Below, one piece after another: positions 1 through 7,785 of a stretch of 64,000 nucleotides of DNA. The position numbers were made by a program, and so were the translations under genes. The stretch's first letter is position 1. The number at the start of each line of letters is the position of its first letter. The notes under the pieces are model-generated. The model searched no databases. It was not told the origin of the DNA and saw nothing but the letters and a program-made list of their open reading frames with translations. The DNA comes from Paenibacillus sp. 1_12. GTDB lineage: Bacteria; Bacillota; Bacilli; Paenibacillales; NBRC-103111. The stretch lies in the NCBI RefSeq assembly GCF_900114475.1, contig NZ_FOTE01000010.1, forward strand, positions 186,001 to 250,000, written 5' to 3'.

Positions 1-542
1 GCAGCTTCTTGGGTCAATGCCCCCTTAGCTATTAAATTGTCCAGCGTCAATGGGGATTCCGGGAATTTACGAATCGTCATGGCAGGTCCCTCAAGTGCAA
101 TAGGTGAAAGGACAACATTCACACGGGAGCCGTCCAGCAGCCTTGCGTCTACTATCGGATTAGCCTCATTGACCGCACGGTTCACCTTGGCAACAATCGC
201 CTGGATAACATCCTCCAGCTTCTCCTTGCTTTCGAATTTCACTTCCGTTAATCGGACACGACCCTCCTGCTCGATAAAAATTTGATCATGACGATTTATC
301 ATAATTTCAGTGACCGCCGGGTTATCAACTAAGGGCTGCAGAACATCTAAACCTCGAAAGGAGTTAAACAGTCTCAGTACGAGAGCATGCTTTTGCCCTG
401 CGGTCTGATAGCGGTCAAAGGATCGTGCGAATACCTCCTGCTCCACCATATCCATCAGCTGCTGGTCTGTGACGGAGAAAGATAAATCGAGTTTCTCTTT
501 GATTGCTTGCTTTAACCCAGTAAAATCTTCATCCGACAGCAT
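1..542 (-). CDS. CpaF/TadA-family secretion ATPase (partial, C-terminus outside window)
   Basis: The N-terminal about 180 residues of a type II/IV secretion or Tad-pilus ATPase are read on the minus strand from an ATG at 542 to the window edge. The translation has the CpaF N-terminal helical region followed by the characteristic stretch VTEIMINRHDQIFIEQEG, then AIVAKVNRAVNEANPIVDAR and a VNVVLSPIALEGPAMTIRKF segment. Family members power pilus assembly or secretion from the cytoplasmic face of the membrane. The Walker A region lies beyond the left edge. The start overlaps the end of the upstream TadZ-like gene by 14 bp, so the two are probably one operon. No in-frame stop is seen in the visible part. 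Confidence 0.88.
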   Translation of the reverse strand, partial: MLSDEDFTGLKQAIKEKLDLSFSVTDQQLMDMVEQEVFARSFDRYQTAGQKHALVLRLFNSFRGLDVLQPLVDNPAVTEIMINRHDQIFIEQEGRVRLTEVKFESKEKLEDVIQAIVAKVNRAVNEANPIVDARLLDGSRVNVVLSPIALEGPAMTIRKFPESPLTLDNLIAKGALTQEA

Positions 543-1665
543 ACGTATGCGCCTCCGCCTGGAATGGGGATAGTAATGAAAGCTTTGACAGCCCTTCACT
601 GAAAACCCCTCTTACCTGCAAGATTTCAACACCTGCATATGATTTCCATTCCGGTATGTAAGGTAAATATCCTGAGATCGCAACAGGCAGAATTGAGCGT
701 TCATTCAATAAATTTCCATTAAATTTATTCACAACTACATAAAGCTTACGTCCCCAATCCACCTCATAATCATCATGGCTTGAAAGCAGCTGATTCATTA
801 ATGCTTGTGTCTTCTCCCAATGAACACGATCATCCAGCACTAACCATACAACCTGATCACTGATCCGAAGCGCAGCTTTAGTTCTGTGTTGAAGCGCTGA
901 ATCTAAATCGAGAATGATATAATCATAAGCCCCCGTTGCAAGCACCGAACGTATCAATGATTGTGTATCCTTTTCCGAGATTTCCTCCATTTCTGCTGGC
1001 TCGCACACACCAGGAAAATAATCAAAACCCATAACCGGGTGCTGCCTCTTATAAAGCTCTACCTTTGCTGTCTGCAAGTGTTCACCGATTTTCCCATAAT
1101 ACAAAATGCGCGAGAAATTATTTTCTGTCTGCTTTAACCCGCTCTCAAGCCATGAGTAGGACGGCATCTGCTCCAGGTTCAAATAAAAAATACGTTTCCC
1201 CTGATAAACTAGCTCTCGCGCCAGATGAGCCGCAGTCACCGTTTTACCGCTGCCACCCACTGCGGAGTATACTGAAATAACCTCTGCTGAATGATCACCT
1301 CTTAGTCTTGGGCTCGTTGTATACTCATTAAAATGAGAAATAATGTGTGAAAAAAACTGATTCAGCGGCTGGTACTTGCACAAGACTGGATATTCCATCA
1401 CGTCGGCTGCCACAGAAGTATCGCTTAGAATGATCAAACAACCGTGCTGCTGCTGAAAAACTCTTTCCGGGAGCGGCATAAAGCTTTCATGCACAAGTAA
1501 AATATACGGTTCTTTGGACCGCTCAATATAATCAAAGCCTTGTTCTTTGTTTGAAAACGTCGTGAACATGAACTTTTCTGCATGCTCAGAGGTTCGAATA
1601 TAGGAAGAACACATATCAACGAAATAACGATCTTCCTCCAACAAAACAAGTCTCATTTTCACCAA
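529..1665 (-). CDS. TadZ/CpaE-like MinD-superfamily ATPase
   Basis: About 378 residues. The N-terminal 130 residues resemble a degenerate receiver-like domain (LVLLEEDRYFVDMC at the start). The rest is a MinD/ParA-type ATPase with a deviant Walker A, VGGSGKT, lacking the usual signature lysine of KGG, as is known for TadZ/CpaE proteins. A YDYIILDLDSAL Walker B-like strand follows. TadZ proteins place Tad machinery at the cell pole. A GGAGGAGG ribosome site lies at about 1677-1684, inside the longer reading frame from 1695. This favours a TTG start at 1665 or GTG at 1662 rather than the ATG at 1695, which has no ribosome site. It overlaps the downstream cpaF-like gene by 14 bp. Confidence 0.85.
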   Translation of the reverse strand: MVKMRLVLLEEDRYFVDMCSSYIRTSEHAEKFMFTTFSNKEQGFDYIERSKEPYILLVHESFMPLPERVFQQQHGCLIILSDTSVAADVMEYPVLCKYQPLNQFFSHIISHFNEYTTSPRLRGDHSAEVISVYSAVGGSGKTVTAAHLARELVYQGKRIFYLNLEQMPSYSWLESGLKQTENNFSRILYYGKIGEHLQTAKVELYKRQHPVMGFDYFPGVCEPAEMEEISEKDTQSLIRSVLATGAYDYIILDLDSALQHRTKAALRISDQVVWLVLDDRVHWEKTQALMNQLLSSHDDYEVDWGRKLYVVVNKFNGNLLNERSILPVAISGYLPYIPEWKSYAGVEILQVRGVFSEGLSKLSLLSPFQAEAHTYAVG

Positions 1666-1751
1666 ACCGATGTAACCCTCCTCCGTTATTGTCATTCCAA
1701 TATGAACCGCGATTCATTTTTTACAAAGATTTCTTGTTGCAATTAGCGCTT

Positions 1752-1844
1752 CTACATCTCCCCCTTTACCTGCATGATTCCACTGGCAAAAAGAATGACC
1801 GCCACAATGGCCAGTACAATGGCAGCCTTTACGTTATTGTTAAT
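1752..1844 (-). CDS. possible 30-residue single-span membrane peptide with ATT start
   Basis: A short frame encodes a peptide beginning INNNVKAAIVLAIVAVILFA and ending GIMQVKGEM: one clear membrane span of about 19 residues with a short polar N-terminus. An AGGAGG ribosome site is followed after 7 nt by an ATT codon at 1844; there is no ATG, GTG or TTG at usable spacing. The frame stays open further upstream, but that part runs through a Rho-independent terminator, so the long version is unlikely. It lies just upstream of the TadZ-like gene. Function is unknown. ATT initiation is rare, so the call is tentative. Confidence 0.35.
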   Translation of the reverse strand: MNNNVKAAIVLAIVAVILFASGIMQVKGEM

Positions 1845-1872
1845 GTGCGCTCCTCCTTTCCCTAATACGAAC

Positions 1873-1920
1873 GAAAAAAAAGCACCGCTAAACAAGAAAA
1901 TTTCTTGTTTAGCGGTGCTT
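1873..1920 (-). terminator. Rho-independent terminator
   Basis: Two 19-nt arms (1881-1899 and 1901-1919) form a near-perfect inverted repeat. On the minus strand it is followed by a run of seven to eight T (plus A-run 1874-1880). It ends the transcript of the winged-helix-like gene at 2027-2431 and separates it from the Tad-type genes. Confidence 0.8.
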
Positions 1921-2026
1921 CCGCATTTGTTTTTCATATTTACGTTGATTATAGCACAATAAATGGATTTTTCAACCATTATATTGTAAATTTCATCTGT
2001 AAAGATGAGTCTCCCATTAAAAGAAA

Positions 2027-2431
2027 TCAGGATTCAATAATTTGAATCAGCATTCCAAATAAATATTCCAATTCGGTAATCGAGATATCGAGGGCTTTGG
2101 CTTGAAGAGAAAAGCTGAGATTTGGGCTATCCTTGAACAATCTTAATAAATCTATTAACCGGTTTAAGGATGGGTTATCTATCTCAGAGCTTTTTCTTTT
2201 ATAAACATGATTAGAACCGACCTGCTCAATAATCCCAAAGTCGATCAGTTTATTAATCCATTTACTAATATCCGCGTGGGTCACGTCTAGAAAGTTAGCC
2301 ATTACTTTAAGAGGAAGTGTACAACTGCCCTCCTCCAAGCATTTGAGGTCTATGAGTTTAAGCAGCCTATTGTAATTTTCAATACGTTGGATCAGAGGAT
2401 CTACAATATCTGCAGTAAATAATGGTTGCAT
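2027..2431 (-). CDS. hypothetical helix-turn-helix-like protein, 134 aa
   Basis: A small, mostly helical protein. Residues 35-75 (TLPLKVMANFLDVTHADISKWINKLIDFGIIEQVG) read like a winged-helix DNA-binding fold: a helix, a turn, a recognition-like helix, then a wing. The C-terminal third (LSFSLQAKALDISITELEYLFGML) could be a second similar helical unit. No catalytic motif or membrane span is present. GGAG lies 5 nt before the ATG at 2431. It stands alone between coaD and a terminator. No family was recognised; a transcription regulator is the best guess from shape only. Confidence 0.6.
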   Translation of the reverse strand: MQPLFTADIVDPLIQRIENYNRLLKLIDLKCLEEGSCTLPLKVMANFLDVTHADISKWINKLIDFGIIEQVGSNHVYKRKSSEIDNPSLNRLIDLLRLFKDSPNLSFSLQAKALDISITELEYLFGMLIQIIES

Positions 2432-2616
2432 ACATTCTCCATGAATTCGTAATTAAAAAGCATGATGACAAACTGCTGCTTAAGCTTACGTTATCCAAAC
2501 AAAAAGCAATGCAAGATGGCTGGATCCCTTGAACAAGCAAAATGGATTTATTGGCAGTCATCCCCATTCCTGTTCTCGCATGGAAAACCATATATCCATT
2601 TATCGAACCAGGAGTT

Positions 2617-3123
2617 CTAGTTGAAAGGCGGCTGATTCGTCTCCTGCATATAGCATATCGCTTGATCGTAAGCATCAGGAGTCATATAGTTAAGGGCAAG
2701 CGTATATTTATTGGATTGGAAAAACATCCGAACTAAAGAACTGCTAGTTTGCATATAAGGTGAGTACGGTGATAAATAAATCGTATCTGCTTCCGTCGAA
2801 TTACGAACAAATTGCTCCAGTTGGAGCTCGTAATCCAAATCAGTTGCATTACGAATTCCCCGAATCACGACATCAATTTTCTGCTCATTGATATAATTGG
2901 CCACGATGCCTTCAAACGGAACAATGTGGGCGCGCGTTCTATATTCCGCAGGAATCGACAGTCTTACTAATTCTGTTCTTTGCTGCAGTGTGAAATAATG
3001 GGACTTGGCCCGATTATTAGCAATAATGATATGTACTTCGTCAAACAAGTTAAAAGCACGTTCAATTACTGATACATGTCCTAAGGTAATAGGGTCAAAG
3101 CTTCCTGCGTATACAGCTTTCAT
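2617..3123 (-). CDS. coaD: phosphopantetheine adenylyltransferase
   Basis: CoaD transfers AMP from ATP to 4'-phosphopantetheine, the fourth step of coenzyme A synthesis, in the cytoplasm. The 168-residue protein is close to the usual 160. It opens with the nucleotidyltransferase signature YAGSFDPITLGHVSVIERA containing the T/HxGH motif, has the VVIRGIRNATDLDYELQLE stretch, and a PYMQTSSSLVRMFF motif near residue 130, as in CoaD. GGAG lies 9 nt before the ATG at 3123. The C-terminus is slightly longer than in typical homologues. It stands alone, with about 150 bp to the upstream methyltransferase gene. Confidence 0.96.
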   Translation of the reverse strand: MKAVYAGSFDPITLGHVSVIERAFNLFDEVHIIIANNRAKSHYFTLQQRTELVRLSIPAEYRTRAHIVPFEGIVANYINEQKIDVVIRGIRNATDLDYELQLEQFVRNSTEADTIYLSPYSPYMQTSSSLVRMFFQSNKYTLALNYMTPDAYDQAICYMQETNQPPFN

Positions 3124-3271
3124 GAGTACTCACTCCTTAGCAGCTACAAGTCTGTTAAACACTGCTTATCCTACGGGCCTCAATAATTGTATTATTATTC
3201 CATTCATCTCATGAAATACAGAAATAGTCGCGAATGCTCAAGCTTTACCCATTATGATCAGGCTTCGGTAC

Positions 3272-3922
3272 TTATTTCAAATTTTTCACGGCAATTTCCC
3301 ATAGAGCCTTTGGTTTACCATAACGATGCAGGACAGCTTCTTCTATGTAAGTGATTTGCCATTGATCAAATAGCTGCTCAAGACGATCCTTATCAAAAAA
3401 TCTCTTCCTGTGCCCTTCATGCTCATAGTACCCCGGCTCGATTTCCTGGCCAATTCCAGCTCCAAAGTTCACATCCTTGATAGAATTCACTCTGCAAAGT
3501 AAATAACCACCTGGATGCAAAACACGCTGCAGCTCTTTGGTAATTGCTAGTGTCGCTTCCCATGAAAAGTAGTGTAAACTCAAATCAGCGATAATTACTA
3601 TCGCACTTTGATCTGCAAAAGGCAGCGGCTCCAGCAGATTCAGCTGAAGTGTTTCCACAAGTGGAATATGCTGCCGCACTTTCTGCAGAGCTTCCTCTGA
3701 CCAGTCACAGGAGATGACTTCGAAGCCGCGTTCGGACAGAAACAGACTGTCACACCCTATTCCACAGCCGAGGTCAAGAACAGCTATGTTTTTGGAGGCT
3801 TCAAGTAAATTTGTATGCTTTATAAGCCAATCGTCATATACTGGAGGCTTATCTTCTTCTTTTATATTATAAATAGAGCTCCATTTTGATTTCTCATCAT
3901 TTCCTGCATACTCTCTTGTCAT
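3272..3922 (-). CDS. class I SAM-dependent methyltransferase
   Basis: 216 residues. The SAM-binding motif I is VLDLGCGIGCDSLFLSERG at about residues 45-63, with an acidic end to strand 2 (VISCDWS) and a motif II-like IVIIADLSLHYFSW. These are typical of Methyltransf_11/25-type small-molecule or protein methyltransferases. The substrate cannot be told. An AAGGAGG site lies 11 nt before the ATG at 3922; the upstream extension to 3952 lacks one. It sits 65 bp downstream of the RlmM-like gene on the same strand. Confidence 0.85.
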   Translation of the reverse strand: MTREYAGNDEKSKWSSIYNIKEEDKPPVYDDWLIKHTNLLEASKNIAVLDLGCGIGCDSLFLSERGFEVISCDWSEEALQKVRQHIPLVETLQLNLLEPLPFADQSAIVIIADLSLHYFSWEATLAITKELQRVLHPGGYLLCRVNSIKDVNFGAGIGQEIEPGYYEHEGHRKRFFDKDRLEQLFDQWQITYIEEAVLHRYGKPKALWEIAVKNLK

Positions 3923-3986
3923 TCTGAGCCTGGCCTCCTTCATCAATTTCACGAATCGTGCTTATGTGCTTCTTGTAAGCCTGCTG

Positions 3987-5024
3987 CTATGACTTGATGA
4001 AAAACAAGGTAAGCTCCTCACGATTATGGAATAATTGTTTGGCCTTTTGTACAGTAAGATCCGGGGATAAATCACCCACAAGCTCCCGAACCGTTTGAAA
4101 AGCCTTTTTATGCATCAATTTAACCGTAATGATTGCCGTTCCACCTGTAATAAGTGCTGGCAAAAGTCCTTTAATAAGCTTACCCATTTGTCTTGGACTC
4201 CAGCTCATATCACATACGATCAATTCAAAGGAATCATCCTTCAGCTTCACATCAGCAGCGTTTTTTTGATGAAAGGTCAGATTTTTGTTTTTTAGCAAAT
4301 CCTTATCCAGCTTGGCGGGATCGATTGCTGTTACCTTGATTCCCCGTTCGAGCAGCAGTGAAGTCCAGCCACCCGGAGCAGCACCAACATCCAGTGCTGT
4401 CTTGTATTGTGTTAAATCGAGACCAAACACCTGCTCAGCCTCCAGCAGCTTGAATTTAGCACGAGACAGCTGGCCTTCTTCTTTACGAAAGCGTATCGCT
4501 CCTCCAGACCAGTCAGACAAGTTTTCTTCCGGCTTGGAGAGTCCGATATAAGCACTCCCAGGAACCAGATAGAGGGAAACAATAAATTCTGAGCCCTTGG
4601 CAACAGGTACTGTCGCATAGGTTTCGGTCAATATATGATCAATCGCTTGTTTATATTCACCTTGAGAAACACCCGTCGTTAACTCCTCGGTTTTACGAAC
4701 CTGTACCGCAATCAAGCTCTCTGCATTTAGTTGTATAGAACCAGTAACCCAAGTCAGCAGTGATGCCAACTCGCCATCCCAAACAAGCTCCGCATCTACA
4801 GGCTGAATATGACGGAGAAACATCGGCTCTTGCGTTGTTAGCTTGTTAATAACATCAGATTTACTTACAGGAAGCTGGAAAAGAAAGATTTCATTGGGAA
4901 CCAGATGTGTAAATTTGATAGGCGATCCGAATAACCTCAAAACTTCTTCCTGAGCCTGCTGTCCATAGCCGCGATTGGCCGTACCGATAAAAGTGCTGCT
5001 TTGCAGCTCATCCACATTCATCAT
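3987..5024 (-). CDS. RlmM-like rRNA 2'-O-methyltransferase
   Basis: 345 residues with an N-terminal RNA-binding region followed by an RrmJ/FtsJ-type Rossmann methyltransferase. ALDVGAAPGGWTSLLLERG is motif I, VTAIDPAKLD is motif II, ELIVCDMSWSP carries the catalytic aspartate and AIITVKLMHKK the catalytic lysine of the K-D-K-E tetrad. E. coli RlmM methylates C2498 of 23S rRNA; this protein is a looser relative, so the exact nucleotide is unknown. The ATG at 5024 overlaps the stop of the upstream ABC ATPase as ATGA, which suggests translational coupling. An AAAGGTG site lies 5 nt before it. Confidence 0.8.
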   Translation of the reverse strand: MMNVDELQSSTFIGTANRGYGQQAQEEVLRLFGSPIKFTHLVPNEIFLFQLPVSKSDVINKLTTQEPMFLRHIQPVDAELVWDGELASLLTWVTGSIQLNAESLIAVQVRKTEELTTGVSQGEYKQAIDHILTETYATVPVAKGSEFIVSLYLVPGSAYIGLSKPEENLSDWSGGAIRFRKEEGQLSRAKFKLLEAEQVFGLDLTQYKTALDVGAAPGGWTSLLLERGIKVTAIDPAKLDKDLLKNKNLTFHQKNAADVKLKDDSFELIVCDMSWSPRQMGKLIKGLLPALITGGTAIITVKLMHKKAFQTVRELVGDLSPDLTVQKAKQLFHNREELTLFFIKS

Positions 5025-5797
5025 CCGAGCACCTTTATCCAAGGACGGCCTTGAAACCACTCCAGAGTAACCGGAACCTGAAAAGCTTTCAACAAATTCT
5101 CTTCATTCAATACGTCTTCCTTATTGCCTGAGGCCACAAGCTTACCATCATCAATCAACGCAACATGTGTGAACATCGGCATAATTTCCTCGATATGATG
5201 TGTGACGTACAATACGGTAATATTTTGCTTGCCTAACCGATTAACGGTTTCCAGCAGCCGTTCCCGCTCAAACAAATCCAATCCCGAGCAAGGCTCGTCC
5301 ATAATTAAAATCGAGGGACTGGTCATTAAAGCCCGTGCCAGCATCACTTTTTTGCGTTCCCCTTGAGAAAGTGTGCCAAGTGGCTGCTCGGCCAAGTGTG
5401 AAAGGCGAATTTCATCCAGCATCCCCAGTGCCTTGGTACGTACCTCGGGCGATATTTCCTGATAAAAACGCAAAAAAGCATACTCGCCGGTAGCAATGAC
5501 TTCCCATACGGGATCGGCCGGATTCAGCTTCTCATATAAGGACTGACTGATGTACCCGATTTTTTTGCGTACTTCTCTTACATCACATTGACCATAAATC
5601 TGATCCAGAACCTGTACCTGGCCTTTGCTCGGGAATTGGTATCCGTTAATCATCTCCAGAATCGTTGTTTTACCCGATCCGTTTTTCCCGAGAACGACCC
5701 AATGCTCACCTGTGTTTACCTGAAGCTCAATATTCGATAAAATCGCCCGTTCTTCACGGATAAAATGTACATTGCTTAATGATATAATGTGCTGCAT
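5021..5797 (-). CDS. ABC transporter ATP-binding protein (YlmA/ModF-like, no permease nearby)
   Basis: 258 residues with all ABC ATPase motifs: Walker A GKNGSGKTT at about residue 37, Q-loop in YISQSLYEK, signature LSQGERKKV, Walker B ILIMDEPCSGLD and switch histidine in VTHHIEEI. It has no membrane segments and no permease gene is adjacent, as in the B. subtilis ylmA type, so its partner is unknown. The VTHHIEEIMP region resembles molybdate-type ModF and YlmA proteins. Its stop overlaps the RlmM-like start by 4 bp; the pairing with an rRNA methyltransferase may point to a non-transport role, but this is inference. Confidence 0.88.
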   Translation of the reverse strand: MQHIISLSNVHFIREERAILSNIELQVNTGEHWVVLGKNGSGKTTILEMINGYQFPSKGQVQVLDQIYGQCDVREVRKKIGYISQSLYEKLNPADPVWEVIATGEYAFLRFYQEISPEVRTKALGMLDEIRLSHLAEQPLGTLSQGERKKVMLARALMTSPSILIMDEPCSGLDLFERERLLETVNRLGKQNITVLYVTHHIEEIMPMFTHVALIDDGKLVASGNKEDVLNEENLLKAFQVPVTLEWFQGRPWIKVLG

Positions 5798-5806
5798 ATT
5801 ACAAGA

Positions 5807-6154
5807 TCACAACCTATTCTTTGCTGTATTGGCAATGGTTTGAAGCGTATCGTGAGGCATCGGTCCGTTCACCAGCTTAACGTTATCCGGTTTACTCTGG
5901 TATAAAAGCTGATACATGGCTTCCTTACCGCTCCAACTGGATGTATGCAAATAAATTTCACTGGGAAACCGCTTTGAAGAAGCTAGGAAACTGGCTACCT
6001 GCAGTCCGGTTGGCTGACCCCAGCCCAGATCAAAGTCAAGAGACAAGACGCCAACCTCGCATTCCTGCAGCAGTAATATACATTCGTCTGCATTATGGGC
6101 TGCTACAAAACCAACAGGGCACAAGCGTACGTCGTCCAAAAAAACATGAATGAT
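5807..6154 (-). CDS. cyclic-phosphate-processing receiver-domain-like protein
   Basis: About 115 residues opening IIHVFLDDVRLCPVGFVAAH, with VGVLSLDFDLGWGQPTG in the middle and IYLHTSS later. This fits the receiver-like fold family with conserved LDD and LSLDxDLG motifs thought to act on cyclic phosphates. The frame remains open to an ATG at 6286, but the extra 44 residues do not look like the family and have no ribosome site. A GGAGG at about 6164-6168 is followed after 9 nt by ATC (6154) and then ATT (6151), exactly where relatives start (MIHV). The start is therefore probably a non-ATG codon; 6286 is the alternative. It ends 9 bp before the ABC ATPase gene. Confidence 0.7.
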   Translation of the reverse strand: MIHVFLDDVRLCPVGFVAAHNADECILLLQECEVGVLSLDFDLGWGQPTGLQVASFLASSKRFPSEIYLHTSSWSGKEAMYQLLYQSKPDNVKLVNGPMPHDTLQTIANTAKNRL

Positions 6155-6354
6155 AGCAATCACCCTCCATAGATTCTCAATGAGCAGCATGGCATGACCG
6201 TACCCCTCCGAAACTACCTCATGCAAACATTGTATAATATTTTTGCAGCCTTGTAACGCTTCGAGCTGAAAATGATGAAAACACACGTCTCCATTATCTA
6301 TATATTCCCATTAAATGATCTTAAATATGCCAAGTTGACAGGCTTTTTTCCACA

Positions 6355-7785
6355 TTAAATCAAGTTATCCATAGACATGCCAAGATTTGATTTTAATTGA
6401 CCTTTGCTACGAGCAGCATTCGGTTTCTTAACAGCTCTTGACTGATTGTTGACACGCATAGACTTTTGTCGCAATCTTTGGATTCGTTTTTCCAAATCCG
6501 CAATCCCAATCTCATGCTTATTTTCTAGTGATTTGGTTGCTTGGCGTTTTCCAACAGTTCTAGCGCCTCCAATGCCATAGGAACGCTTCAATGACTGCTG
6601 CCGCCACGCTTTATCAAGTGCTTGTTCAGCATAGGTTAAAGCCACACCGTATTGCTTCTCCCGATGCTCGTAATGCATGGACAACTCAACATACGCGTCT
6701 AATGAAGCGGTCGTCCGATCTCCCTTTCGCTCCACATACAACTCCCACATCTCACGTGCCGCTATGTAGCGATGTTTCTGCTTATATACCTGGGCAAGCG
6801 GTAGTAGATAGTCATCTGCTCCTTGCTCTGCCACAGACTCTGAGCCTATTAACCGCTCTGCTAGACACTCCAATGCCTGATCTGCCAACCATTGCTGGCC
6901 CAACTTGTCCAGCCACACACCCAGCCTGTACAGCTCTTCAAGTCCCATATCGATAAGATTGCTTTTTCCGCTCAATATCCTTGCAAAATGTATGGATAGA
7001 CCTGCTAATGATAAAATATCGAGTTCATTATGAATAAATACGCCCTCGACAATGGAGACATTACGTTCCGCCAAATACTGAAAATACAGCACAGGAGCGA
7101 GAGCACCGGAAACATCATCCTTGCGGACAACACCAAGGCGCTCCTCCTCAACCTTACCCAATCGGCATGAGGGCAGTGTGTGCTTCCATAGGCTGCGAGA
7201 TGGATACAAAAAGTCAAAATGTCCCGCAATCGGGTTTTCCAGCTGCATCCGATTCAAAATATAACGATTCTTAATGATCGGCCAATCAAAGGTTTTACCG
7301 TTATACGTCACCAAATAAGGATGTTTGGCTATTTTCTCGTGTAGATGATGAAGCATACCTAGTTCTTCACCTGGATCACGAATAAACATCTGCTCCACGA
7401 TAAACTGCCCTTCCTCATAGAAGCCGATACCGATCATAAAAGCCACATTACCCGCACCTATGCCAAGACCTGTAGTCTCTGTATCGAGATAAAGTAATTT
7501 TTCATGAGTAAGACCATCAAGCTCGTCTGTGGACTCTTCATTTCCCAACAGATGAAGCAGTTTGTCGGATTGACTTGCTAATTCACTCAGCACGTAACGG
7601 CCATGCACCGCCTGTTGGTCGTACCGCCGTCGCCTCATCACAAATGAGCCCCATTCGTTGTGTTCCATATGAGCGTCTATGACAGACCATTCCCCACTCT
7701 GCTCCGAATCATCCGGTACAGGTGCTGGTTTCGCTTGGTTTCCCGTAGATTTGTGGCGCAGCAGCCTTTCACGAAGCATACTCAT
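6355..7785 (-). CDS. mrfB: MrfB-type DEDDh exonuclease (YprB family)
   Basis: 476 residues. The exonuclease core holds LYLDTETTGLG (motif I, D and E) at about residue 96, LVTYNGKTFDWPIIKNRY (motif II) and the later IHNELDILSLAGL (H and D of motif III). The C-terminal third has helical TPR-like repeats (residues 310-400) and a basic tail. In B. subtilis YprB/MrfB works with the helicase MrfA in repair of mitomycin C adducts. Here the start ATG overlaps the mrfA stop as ATGA, so the two are coupled. It lies last in the operon headed by mrfA. Confidence 0.9.
   Translation of the reverse strand: MSMLRERLLRHKSTGNQAKPAPVPDDSEQSGEWSVIDAHMEHNEWGSFVMRRRRYDQQAVHGRYVLSELASQSDKLLHLLGNEESTDELDGLTHEKLLYLDTETTGLGIGAGNVAFMIGIGFYEEGQFIVEQMFIRDPGEELGMLHHLHEKIAKHPYLVTYNGKTFDWPIIKNRYILNRMQLENPIAGHFDFLYPSRSLWKHTLPSCRLGKVEEERLGVVRKDDVSGALAPVLYFQYLAERNVSIVEGVFIHNELDILSLAGLSIHFARILSGKSNLIDMGLEELYRLGVWLDKLGQQWLADQALECLAERLIGSESVAEQGADDYLLPLAQVYKQKHRYIAAREMWELYVERKGDRTTASLDAYVELSMHYEHREKQYGVALTYAEQALDKAWRQQSLKRSYGIGGARTVGKRQATKSLENKHEIGIADLEKRIQRLRQKSMRVNNQSRAVKKPNAARSKGQLKSNLGMSMDNLI

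Noticed and set aside
1752-1979. 75-residue version of the small peptide starting at 1979
   Set aside because: It runs through a strong terminator and has no ribosome site; only the short downstream part is plausible.
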